NCBI GenBank assembly: GCA_036258055.1
Contig: DATAEK010000157.1
Coordinates: 1-18,942, forward strand
Length of the DNA stretch: 18,942 nt
Reading direction: 5' to 3'
DNA from: DATAEK01 sp036258055
Lineage (GTDB): Bacteria > Acidobacteriota > Vicinamibacteria > Vicinamibacterales > 2-12-FULL-66-21
The notes below the pieces were generated by a model. It made no database searches and had not been told where the DNA came from. It saw nothing but the letters and a program-made list of their open reading frames with translations. Below are positions 1-6,280 of the stretch, in pieces (the stretch's first letter is position 1; each line of letters starts with the position of its first letter). The position numbers were made by a program, and so were the translations under genes.

Positions 1-1
1 G

Positions 2-247
2 AGCACTCCGACGAAGGTCGCGACCGCCATGACCGACGAAACGACCGTCGATGCGGATTCTGGGAATCAGTACGGCGACTACAACGGGCTGTCGGCCGCC
101 AAGAGCGTGTTCGTGCCCTGCTGGACCGACCGTCGCGACGATGGAGCCGAGGCGATTTTCGCGGCGAGGATCACGTTGAAAGCAACGGCCGACGGCGGCC
201 TCGAGCCGGTTTTGGCGGTGGCGGCTGCGGGAGGGGGGACGGTTTGA
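2..247 (+). CDS. 3' end of a sialidase/BNR-repeat-like exported protein (5' end outside window)
   Basis: The frame is open from the first complete codon of the window to the TGA at 245-247, so this is the C-terminal 81 residues of a longer protein. The segment QYGDYNGLSA, followed by FVPCWTDRRD and then a short beta-strand tail, resembles the last propeller blade of sialidase/exo-alpha-sialidase-like (BNR repeat) proteins, which often end in a G-D-Y-x-G-L and W-T-D-R-R pair. Such proteins are usually exported and act on, or bind, glycans or other surface polymers. The catalytic part is not in the window, so the activity cannot be judged. An internal ATG at 29 lies inside the conserved region and is not a likely start. 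The family call rests on motif memory only and could equally be a non-catalytic propeller. Confidence 0.55.
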   Translation, partial: STPTKVATAMTDETTVDADSGNQYGDYNGLSAAKSVFVPCWTDRRDDGAEAIFAARITLKATADGGLEPVLAVAAAGGGTV

Positions 248-325
248 GTCCGAGCCCTGAACTGCGCGTCGCTCGACGCTGACCTCGCCAACATGGTTAC
301 CGTCTGGTCGGGAAGGGCCCCTGAC

Positions 326-985
326 ATGGGTTGGGCGGTGACCAGGCAGGCATCGTTGACGCTGGCACTTGCACTTGCAACGGTGACGTGCGCGTCGAGT
401 GGGATTTCGGGCCGTGCCGCCTCGCAAGACAAGGATCGGCACATGGTTGACGCTTGGCTGAACAACGTTTTGGAGAGCGCTCCCGTCAAGGTGAAGCCGC
501 AGAAGGTTGCGCCCATCGACGACGAGCACGTCCGCAAGGTTTTTCCGAAGGGCCGCTTCTACGACATCTCGTTCGCGACATGGCCGGTCGCTCCGCGATT
601 GCCGAAGCCGCTGGCGTACGAGATGCTCGCGCGGGTCGGAGACGGCGACTCGGTCGAGCCGATTCGTGACCAGGAGTCGCTCAAGACGTTTCTCACGAAA
701 GAGCTAACCGACATCCGGGATGAGGGCGCCGCGGCCGGTGCTGCGCTCGCTTCGCTGCGGCTGGCCGAAGCGATTGCCACGGCTGGATCGTACGCGTTCG
801 ACAAGCCGGAGGTGTCCACCGTTCGCGAGGGGAACAATATCGTCGCGACTGCACGGGCGGGCGTGCAGGAGCCTGCCCGCGGTGACGTCGAAATACACCT
901 GGAGTTTGGCAGCGACGGCAGGGTCAAGCCCGATGCCATCAAGATCGACGATCGGTCGCGCCGCGGCCCGCCCGGCGGTCGTTGA
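326..985 (+). CDS. Exported protein of unknown function
   Basis: I do not recognise this 219-residue protein. The ATG at 326 is preferred over an in-frame GTG at 293 because GGAAGGG (311-317) lies 8 bases upstream of it. From that ATG the N-terminus reads as a signal peptide: one Arg near residue 7, a hydrophobic run LTLALALATV, then a Cys-Ala-Ser-Ser stretch. The Cys context (T-V-T-C) is a poor lipobox, so a lipoprotein is possible but not supported. The mature part is charged with no transmembrane segment. Residues from about 100 on form an Ala-rich helix, and the end (GDVEIHLEFGSDGRVKPDAI) looks like a beta-hairpin. It lies 78 bases after the sialidase-like gene on the same strand and may share a transcript. 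Codon use and GC look like the neighbours. That it is a real gene is fairly sure; its role is unknown. Confidence 0.6.
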   Translation: MGWAVTRQASLTLALALATVTCASSGISGRAASQDKDRHMVDAWLNNVLESAPVKVKPQKVAPIDDEHVRKVFPKGRFYDISFATWPVAPRLPKPLAYEMLARVGDGDSVEPIRDQESLKTFLTKELTDIRDEGAAAGAALASLRLAEAIATAGSYAFDKPEVSTVREGNNIVATARAGVQEPARGDVEIHLEFGSDGRVKPDAIKIDDRSRRGPPGGR

Positions 986-1007
986 GCCCAACACGTCACA
1001 AGGAATC

Positions 1008-1073
1008 CGACCGGGTGGCGTCCTCTACGAGATGGCGGCCCGCAAGCGGCCATTCGAGGCGGCCACGCCATGA
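1008..1073 (+). pseudogene. Relic of a Ser/Thr protein kinase (subdomain IX fragment)
   Basis: About 20 codons read G-G-V-L-Y-E-M-A-A-R-K-R-P-F-E-A-A-T-P before a TGA at 1071-1073. This matches the stretch after the activation loop of bacterial PknB-type kinases (typically L-G-V-V-L-Y-E-M-A-T-G-K-R-P-F-x-G-x-T-P), a motif very common in Acidobacteria. There is no Gly-loop, catalytic loop or DFG motif upstream: the space is occupied by the preceding gene in another frame. It is best read as a leftover of a deleted kinase gene. A chance match over so short a segment is possible but the string is quite specific. Confidence 0.5.
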
Positions 1074-1280
1074 TGCTGCTCTGGTCACATGAACCGCGTT
1101 ACGCAAGATCACATCAGCGGCCGTACTGCCGACGGCGCGGCCATCGTCGTCGACTCCGCAGGACATAACCTCGGCGTTACGTTTTAAGGTGTGGGGGGGC
1201 GCCCTCCGTCTTCGTAAATGGAACAGTCGTTCGGCAACTTCCCACATGACGAGTGTTGATGGTTTCATCCGATGCCGGAT

Positions 1281-1289
1281 TGTTAGAAT
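1281..1289 (+). promoter_or_regulatory. Possible extended -10 promoter for the CarboxypepD_reg gene
   Basis: TGTTAGAAT fits an extended -10 (TGn followed by TAGAAT at 1284-1289). A start site near 1296 would give a leader of about 20 bases containing the GAGG at 1306-1309 and then the ATG at 1316. No good -35 sits at normal spacing. This position supports the ATG at 1316 as the start, because the longer in-frame GTG at 1253 would lie upstream of transcription. Confidence 0.3.
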
Positions 1290-1315
1290 TCCGTTCTGCC
1301 TCGGCGAGGTGCTCG

Positions 1316-3094
1316 ATGGCGCGACAGGTTGCGGCAGTTGTTGGAGTCCTGGCGCTGATGACGGGCGCGTCCGCGTATGCCCAGTCGTTGCCAGATCCTG
1401 CTGGGGGCGTCGGCCCAGCGGTTGTCCAAGCCCCTCCTCAACGACCCGGAACGATTGTCGAAGGCCCTCCGCGCGAACTCGCCCCGACCAAACCAGGAAC
1501 CGCCACAATTCGCGGTCACGTGTTGGCTGCCGACAGCGGTCTGCCACTTCGAAAAGCTCAGGTTCGCCTCAATTCAGTCGATGAGGACCGTCCGCCCGGG
1601 CGGTTTGAGAACCAGCTGACGACAACTGACGCTGCCGGAGCGTACGAGTTTGGAAAGCTATCCGCCGGCCGATACAAGCTGACGGCCATGAAGGGCGGGT
1701 ATGTGAGCTTCGAGTACGGGCAGCGACGACCGGCGGAGTCCGGTAAGCCGATCGAAGTGGTCGCCGATCAGGTCCTTGAGAAGATTGATTTCGCGCTGCC
1801 GCGAGGCGCGGTGATAACCGGGCGTGTCGTCGATGAGTTCGGTGAACCGAGCGCCAACGTTCACGTTGCGCCGATGCGCTATCAGTTCGACGACAGAGGA
1901 CGTCGTCGCCTCATTCCAGCCGGAGGCGCAACGACGAACGATCTCGGGGAGTTTCGGATCTTCGCGCTCGCGCCTGGTGATTACTACCTGTCGGCGACGT
2001 TTCCCGGAGACTTCGGCGAGTCCAACGATCGTGCGGCTTATGCACCAATCTACTACCCGGGCACGGCGGACGTTGACCTGGCGGAACGGTTGACGATGAC
2101 GAGCGGCCAGACGGTGACCGATCTGTTGCTCACGTTGTTGCCGGTTCGAACAGTGCTCGTCAGCGGAACGGCCATCGACGCCGAGGGCCGGCCGATGCCA
2201 GGTTTTCTGATGGCAGAGCCCTCTCGCTCGAGAGTAGCCGCCATGAATGGCCGGACGACCCTGGTACAACCAGACGGCTCCTTCAGAGTCGGAGGGTTGA
2301 CGCCCGGGGAGTACCGCTTGGTGGTTCGAGCAATACCGATGCTCGGATCGAGCGAAGCGGTTACCGCCTCCGCCGTCGTCACCGTTGGCGTTGATGATGT
2401 CACCGGCGTCCGAGTGGTGGCAGGAAAGCCCGTGATCGCCTCGGGAAAAGTGGTGATTCGCGAAGCGCGAGCGGCCCAATCGCTGCGGCCGTCGGCGCTG
2501 CACGTGATCGCCATCCTCGATGACGAGATGACCGAATTCAGTCATGGCGATGCGCCGCCGACGGTCAACGACGACTGGACCTTCCGGGTCACACTGCCTC
2601 CGGGTCGCGCACGATTGCACGTGTTCGGAACACCGCCGGGGTGGGATGTGAAAGTGGTGCGTTCTGGCGGTATCGACGTCACTGATGTGGGTCTCGACGT
2701 GAAGCCGACCGAGGATCTAACCAATATCGAGATCGAACTCACCAATCGGGTGACGGAAACGACGGGGTTAGTTACGGATGACCGAGGCGAACCGGTCAAA
2801 GACTACGCCGTCGTGATTTTCGCGCGAGACCGACAGAAGTGGGGAGCGTCTTCACGCTGGATCCGAACCGCTCGATCTGATCAGGACGGAAGGTTCAAGA
2901 TCGGTGGGCTCCCTTCTGGAGAGTATTTCGCATGCGCCGTAGACTTCCTCGAACCGGGCCAGGAGCGCGATCTCGAATTCCTCGATCGGATTCAGACGCT
3001 GGCGACGCGGTTCGCGCTTGACGAAGGCGAGACCCACATGCTCAAGCTGAAGCTGCACATCGCTTCCCCAGACGAAATCCGCCAACAGGACTGA
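1316..3094 (+). CDS. Exported protein with carboxypeptidase-regulatory-like domains
   Basis: The protein has 592 residues from the ATG at 1316, chosen because GAGG lies 6 bases upstream and a clean signal peptide follows (MARQ, then VAAVVGVLALMTGASA, with probable cleavage after A-Y-A). An alternative GTG at 1253 would bury that signal. At least four CarboxypepD_reg-like beta-sandwich modules are visible, each with the hallmark 'G-x-V-x-D-x-x-G-x-P' start and 'D-x-x-G-x-F/Y-x-x-x-x-L-x-x-G-x-Y' end: around residues 55-125 (TIRGHVLAADSGLPL to AGRYKLTA), 155-225, 280-345 (PDGSFRVGGLTPGEYRL) and 480-545. Such domains are non-enzymatic, transthyretin-like folds used in surface and periplasmic proteins. 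There is no TonB-dependent barrel or peptidase domain, so this is a stand-alone member, a type common in Acidobacteria. Substrate or partner is unknown. The domain call is firm. Confidence 0.85.
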   Translation: MARQVAAVVGVLALMTGASAYAQSLPDPAGGVGPAVVQAPPQRPGTIVEGPPRELAPTKPGTATIRGHVLAADSGLPLRKAQVRLNSVDEDRPPGRFENQLTTTDAAGAYEFGKLSAGRYKLTAMKGGYVSFEYGQRRPAESGKPIEVVADQVLEKIDFALPRGAVITGRVVDEFGEPSANVHVAPMRYQFDDRGRRRLIPAGGATTNDLGEFRIFALAPGDYYLSATFPGDFGESNDRAAYAPIYYPGTADVDLAERLTMTSGQTVTDLLLTLLPVRTVLVSGTAIDAEGRPMPGFLMAEPSRSRVAAMNGRTTLVQPDGSFRVGGLTPGEYRLVVRAIPMLGSSEAVTASAVVTVGVDDVTGVRVVAGKPVIASGKVVIREARAAQSLRPSALHVIAILDDEMTEFSHGDAPPTVNDDWTFRVTLPPGRARLHVFGTPPGWDVKVVRSGGIDVTDVGLDVKPTEDLTNIEIELTNRVTETTGLVTDDRGEPVKDYAVVIFARDRQKWGASSRWIRTARSDQDGRFKIGGLPSGEYFACAVDFLEPGQERDLEFLDRIQTLATRFALDEGETHMLKLKLHIASPDEIRQQD

Positions 3095-3095
3095 G

Positions 3096-3105
3096 CGAGC
3101 GCTCG
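3096..3105 (+). promoter_or_regulatory. 10-base perfect palindrome just upstream of the GntR promoter
   Basis: CGAGCGCTCG is a perfect palindrome placed directly after the preceding stop codon and two bases before the -35 hexamer at 3108. GntR regulators often bind short dyads overlapping or abutting their own promoter, so an operator role is plausible but unproven. It has no T-run, so it does not look like a terminator. Confidence 0.3.
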
Positions 3106-3107
3106 AA

Positions 3108-3136
3108 TTGACAGGTTGGCGCAGTCCCGCTATGTT
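3108..3136 (+). promoter_or_regulatory. Consensus-type sigma-70 promoter of the GntR gene, near-leaderless
   Basis: TTGACA (3108-3113) and TATGTT (3131-3136) are separated by exactly 17 bases. The predicted transcription start, about 6-7 bases after the -10, falls at 3142-3144, only a few bases before the ATG at 3148. No Shine-Dalgarno sequence lies upstream of that ATG, which fits a leaderless or almost leaderless message. It is the best promoter I can see in the window. Confidence 0.65.
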
Positions 3137-3147
3137 CTGCCGATCAC

Positions 3148-3771
3148 ATGAGCTTTTTGCTGGATCGCCATAGCCGCCTGCCCTTCGCAGCGCAGGTACA
3201 GCAGCAAGCGGAAGCACACCTGGTCGCGGGTCGTCTTCATCCCGGCGACCGGCTCCCATCCGTTCGTCAGCTGGCGCGACAGCTGGGGATCTCGCGTACG
3301 ACCGCCGAACGTATTCACGAGACGCTCTGTGAAGCCACGCTCGCCCAGAGTCGGCCGCGGAGCGGCGCGTTCGTCGCGACGCGCGAGACCGAATGGAGCA
3401 AGCAGACGGAGTGGGCGCAGACCGTCTACGCGTTCCTGAAATCCACTGTGCAGCGCGCCCGCGAGCTGGGGCTCGACGCCACCCGATTATCGGAACTCCT
3501 CCATGCGCTCGGGCAGGAGAACTGGTCGCCCTCGACGGACACGCTGGCGGTCTTCCCGGTGCTTGTCACGCAGGACGCCTTCGAATGCATGCAGCGGTGC
3601 CTTGATCAGTCTTTCCCGGCTCGCCTGATGCATATCGCAGTCGCCCGTATTTCGCTGAGCTGCGGCAACTGCGGCTCGTGGAACCACAGCCATTGGTCGT
3701 TCATCCAGCCGGAAGTAAAAGCAGCCGGGTTCTTAACGTTCTGTTGTGGGCGGAGCGCTATTGTCTGGTGA
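3148..3771 (+). CDS. GntR-family transcriptional regulator, probably frameshifted in its C-terminal part
   Basis: The N-terminal 75 residues form a GntR winged helix-turn-helix: FAAQVQQQAEAHLVAGRL, then GDRLPSVRQLARQLGISRTT (recognition helix) and the wing RPRSGAFVA. The remainder is a mostly helical region of no recognised ligand-binding family. From about residue 167 the open frame becomes unusual (Cys- and Trp-rich: S-C-G-N-C-G-S-W-N-H-S-H-W) and ends at 3771. Reading from 3648 in the next frame gives YFAELRQLRLVEPQPLVV and runs to a TGA at 3795-3797 that overlaps the next gene's start as ATGA. A missing base in the CCC run near 3644-3646 would explain this, and the original gene probably spanned 3148-3797. 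It may be a real lesion or a sequence error. The DNA-binding domain itself is intact. Effector and targets are unknown; autoregulation is plausible given the palindrome upstream. Confidence 0.75.
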   Translation: MSFLLDRHSRLPFAAQVQQQAEAHLVAGRLHPGDRLPSVRQLARQLGISRTTAERIHETLCEATLAQSRPRSGAFVATRETEWSKQTEWAQTVYAFLKSTVQRARELGLDATRLSELLHALGQENWSPSTDTLAVFPVLVTQDAFECMQRCLDQSFPARLMHIAVARISLSCGNCGSWNHSHWSFIQPEVKAAGFLTFCCGRSAIVW

Positions 3772-3779
3772 AAGGCAGC

Positions 3780-3784
3780 GGAGG
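3780..3784 (+). promoter_or_regulatory. Ribosome binding site that decides the YdeI-family start
   Basis: GGAGG lies 9 bases upstream of the ATG at 3794, favouring it over the upstream in-frame GTG at 3746, which has no such site. Confidence 0.6.
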
Positions 3785-3793
3785 CCAGTCAGC

Positions 3794-4354
3794 ATGACGG
3801 CAGAGCTCATGACGCTGCAAGTTCGGAGTCGCCGACAATGGCGGTCATGGCTGGCAAAGCATCACACGTCGAGTCCAGGGGTCTGGCTCGTGTTCTACAA
3901 GGCCCACACAGGTGTGAAGTCGATTCCCTACGAAGACACCGTTCGTGAGGCGCTGTGCTTCGGATGGATCGACAGTCTCGTCAAACGTCTCGATGACGAG
4001 CGATACGCCATCAAAGTCACGCCGCGGCAGCCCACGAGCAAGTGGTCGGACATCAATCGGAAACGGTGGGTGGAACTCAAAGCGGCCGGCCTGCTCACGG
4101 CGGCCGGTCTCGCAGCGCCACCAACGAACAACACCTACGCGCCACGACCGAAAATCCCCGAGCTACCGGTCTACATCGCCAAAGCGCTCAAGGCAGATTC
4201 CAAAGCGTGGGCATTCTTTCGCGAGCTGGCACCCACCTACCGACGTGACTTCGTCGTGTGGATTCATATAGCGAAACGACTGGAAACGCGCGAACGGCGC
4301 ATTCGAGAATCGATCGCACTGCTGGCGGGCGGAAAAAGGCTTGGCTTGAAGTAG
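3794..4354 (+). CDS. YdeI/OmpD-associated family protein
   Basis: The protein has 186 residues, cytoplasmic, with no signal or membrane segment. The block S-P-G-V-W-L-V-F-Y-K (residues 28-36), followed by I-P-Y-E-D-T-V-R-E-A-L-C-F-G-W-I-D-S (44-61) and then P-R-Q-P-T-S-K-W-S-D-I-N (77-88), is the signature of the bacterial YdeI/OmpD-associated family. The helical C-terminal part (about 120-180) fits the associated OmpdA domain with its R-x-x-R-R-I-x-x-x-I-x-x-L ending. Members have been linked to antimicrobial-peptide or bacteriocin resistance in some bacteria, but no biochemical reaction is established. The ATG overlaps the stop of the frame-restored GntR gene as ATGA (3794-3797), suggesting the two were translationally coupled and that the regulator may control it. 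It converges with the hpnG-like gene 18 bases downstream, with no clear terminator between them. Confidence 0.82.
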   Translation: MTAELMTLQVRSRRQWRSWLAKHHTSSPGVWLVFYKAHTGVKSIPYEDTVREALCFGWIDSLVKRLDDERYAIKVTPRQPTSKWSDINRKRWVELKAAGLLTAAGLAAPPTNNTYAPRPKIPELPVYIAKALKADSKAWAFFRELAPTYRRDFVVWIHIAKRLETRERRIRESIALLAGGKRLGLK

Positions 4355-4372
4355 TTGGAAAGCAACGCGGGT

Positions 4373-5155
4373 TCAAGCTTCTTCTTCAATACCGTCGTGA
4401 TCCTGTCGACCATCAATTGACTCGAGGCCTTGGGCTGACATCGACGTGGAAGCGAGCTGCTCGACGTAGGCATCAAGGAACGCTGCCAAAGCCACCGCGG
4501 CTCGGCGGCCCTCGAGGCCCAGACGCACGAGTCCGCGTACGGCTTGCGGTCGGCTCGCCAACGCCGCGATCAGGCGGACACGGCTGACGCGTCCCTCATC
4601 GGTCAGCGCCTGATTGAGGTCGAGTGGCATATCCGCTGTCGCCGGATCGCTGATGGCGCGAATGGCGATGGAGGGTATGCCCAGGTGATAGGTTTCCCCG
4701 AGGATTGCTGCGCTCTCCATGTCGACCGCGTCGGCAATCACGCTCATCCGGCGCTTCTGCTCGGCGCTGACCACGACGGTCGGCGAGCTGTAGATGTCGA
4801 CCGCGGCAGCTCCACGGCGGACGGCGAGTGCCAGCAGCCGCGGATCGCTGTCGATTCTGCGTCCGTCCCGATCGCGTACGCTGTCGGCGGCGACGATATC
4901 GGCGACGCGAAGCGCCTCACTGAGACCACCGGCCAGGCCCGACGCAATGCACACATCTGGTCGATCCTGAAACGCCGTCGCGACCGCGGCAGTAGCCGCA
5001 CGGTGGCCGATGCCGGTGAGCACCACTCGCAGACGCACGCCGCCGACTCGCGTCTCATAGGAGGGCACCGGCCCGACCGCGCACCGTCGAAACGGCCGAA
5101 GCCGGCGCCATGATGCGAATTCCCCAGGGAGCGCGAACGTTGCCGCAACAACCAC
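4373..5155 (-). CDS. hpnG: Nucleoside phosphorylase-superfamily protein, hopanoid-associated (HpnG-like)
   Basis: From a GTG at 5155 the protein has 260 residues with a PNP/UDP phosphorylase fold. The N-terminal strand reads VVVAATFALPGEF, then VVLTGIGHRAATAAVA, SGLAGGLSEALRVADIV, and the nucleosidase/phosphorylase signature A-V-D-M-E-S-A-A followed by I-R-A-I-S-D. In hopanoid gene clusters this family (HpnG) is assigned to removing adenine from adenosylhopane to give ribosylhopane. The neighbour on the same strand is hpnA, 16 bases upstream, which supports that role over a general MTA/SAH nucleosidase. The open frame extends far upstream to 5518, but that part is the out-of-frame shadow of hpnA. 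The start is uncertain: GTG at 5155 or a CTG at 5167, with no strong ribosome site, so coupling to the hpnA stop at 5172 is likely. A C-terminal extension of about 40 residues follows the core. Confidence 0.78.
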   Translation of the reverse strand: MVVAATFALPGEFASWRRLRPFRRCAVGPVPSYETRVGGVRLRVVLTGIGHRAATAAVATAFQDRPDVCIASGLAGGLSEALRVADIVAADSVRDRDGRRIDSDPRLLALAVRRGAAAVDIYSSPTVVVSAEQKRRMSVIADAVDMESAAILGETYHLGIPSIAIRAISDPATADMPLDLNQALTDEGRVSRVRLIAALASRPQAVRGLVRLGLEGRRAAVALAAFLDAYVEQLASTSMSAQGLESIDGRQDHDGIEEEA

Positions 5156-5171
5156 AGCGATGTCCAGGCTC

Positions 5172-6230
5172 TCAACTGAGCGGAGTTGAGGATCTCGCGT
5201 CGAGCGGTGATTCAGGCCTCCGCCGCACCGGCCGGATGCCGGGCCGCCGGCTGGAGACGTAGCCGTTTTGCCGGTACCACTCGACCGCACGTTGCAGCGC
5301 GGCTTCCACCGATCCGGCCTGGAAGCCGAGCTCACCCTCCGCTTTCGTGCAAGTCGCCCACATCCGGTGGCGGGCCATTCGGACACCCTCGAGTGGGATC
5401 CGCGGCTCACGGCCCCGCACGCTGGCAGCGAGCTGATCGGCGTATCCAAGGGCCATCGCCACGCTCCACGGCAGACGCCAGCGCGGCGCGCGTTGACCGG
5501 ATATCCGCGCCAGCGCATCGAGAAGCTCTTTGAGCGTCATGTTGCGGCCGCCCAGAAGGTAGCGCTCGCCGACCTGGCCGTGCTCGGCGGCGAGCAGATG
5601 GCCCCGCGCGACGTCCTCGACGGGGACGACGTTCAATCCGGTCTCCACATACGCGGGCAAGCGCCTGCGAAGGAAGTCGAGGATCACGTTGCCCGTTGGC
5701 GTGGGCCTCCAGTCGCCTGGCCCGACCGGCGTGGTTGGATTGACGATCACGACTGGCATCCCCCGCGTCGCGGCATCGAGCACCGCACGCTCCGCCAGTA
5801 ATTTCGACCGCTTGTAGTGGCCGATCATCTCGTCGATGGATGCGTTCGTGGTTTCATCCGGCAAGCGATCGCGGGGGACAGCAATCGTCGCGACAGTGCT
5901 CGTATAGACGACACGCTCCACGCCGGCATCGACGGCGGACAGGAGGTTCCGAGTCCCGAGCACATTGCTCTCATAGATCTCAGAGGGGTTCTTTGCCCAC
6001 AGCCGGTAGTCCGCGCCGACGTGGAAGACTCGACGGACACCACGCATCGAGGCCCGTACGGCAGACGCGTCTCGGAGGTCGCCTCGGGCAACCTCGACAC
6101 CGAGCCCTTCGAGGGCGCGCAACGAGCTCGCGGGACGCACCAGCACACGAACCGGCTCGCCTCGCTCGAGCAGCTGGCGCACGAGATGCGAGCCCACGAA
6201 GCCGGTGGCACCAGTGACCAGCGTCATCAT
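5172..6230 (-). CDS. hpnA: Hopanoid-associated sugar epimerase (NAD-dependent epimerase/dehydratase)
   Basis: This 352-residue extended short-chain dehydrogenase/reductase has TGATGFVG (residues 6-13) as the NAD(P)-binding Gly motif and a catalytic Y139-x-x-x-K143 in H-Y-K-R-S-K, with S111 in Y-T-S-T-V. Diagnostic HpnA strings are F-H-V-G-A-D-Y-R-L-W-A-K (69-80), D-E-M-I-G-H-Y-K-R-S-K, V-N-P-T-T-P-V-G-P-G-D-W, P-T-P-T-G-N, Y-V-E-T-G-L-N and Y-L-L-G-G-R-N-M-T-L. The length is close to the family norm. HpnA is encoded within hopanoid clusters and is presumed to act on a sugar or sugar-nucleotide side chain; its exact substrate is not established. Two adjacent ATGs (6230 and 6227) can start it, and neither has a clear Shine-Dalgarno site. 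It follows the ADOP permease by 50 bases and precedes the HpnG-like gene. Squalene-hopene cyclase and hpnH are not in the window. Confidence 0.88.
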   Translation of the reverse strand: MMTLVTGATGFVGSHLVRQLLERGEPVRVLVRPASSLRALEGLGVEVARGDLRDASAVRASMRGVRRVFHVGADYRLWAKNPSEIYESNVLGTRNLLSAVDAGVERVVYTSTVATIAVPRDRLPDETTNASIDEMIGHYKRSKLLAERAVLDAATRGMPVVIVNPTTPVGPGDWRPTPTGNVILDFLRRRLPAYVETGLNVVPVEDVARGHLLAAEHGQVGERYLLGGRNMTLKELLDALARISGQRAPRWRLPWSVAMALGYADQLAASVRGREPRIPLEGVRMARHRMWATCTKAEGELGFQAGSVEAALQRAVEWYRQNGYVSSRRPGIRPVRRRPESPLDARSSTPLS

Positions 6231-6280
6231 GGGATGAGGCTCGCAGGTCGGGGCGCTACGAAGTCCGAGGTGCGATCAGC

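Larger units (their letters stand above)
986..1315 (+). other. Gene-poor stretch with a kinase relic
   Basis: No convincing complete gene lies here on either strand. It holds the short kinase-like relic at 1008-1073, a 32-codon ATG frame at 1089-1187 with no visible ribosome site or recognisable homology, a run of seven G (1193-1199) leading into the 8-base palindrome GGGCGCCC, and at its right end the promoter-like sequence and ribosome site of the next gene. The longer minus-strand frame across 996-1547 is a GC-driven shadow that overlaps the conserved gene at 1316. Confidence 0.5.

Noticed and set aside
1089..1187. 32-codon small ORF
   Set aside because: No ribosome site, no homology that I recognise, and it lies in a likely deletion scar.
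1658..2620. 320-codon minus-strand open frame
   Set aside because: It is opposite the CarboxypepD_reg gene; its Arg/His-rich composition and lack of any domain mark it as a shadow.
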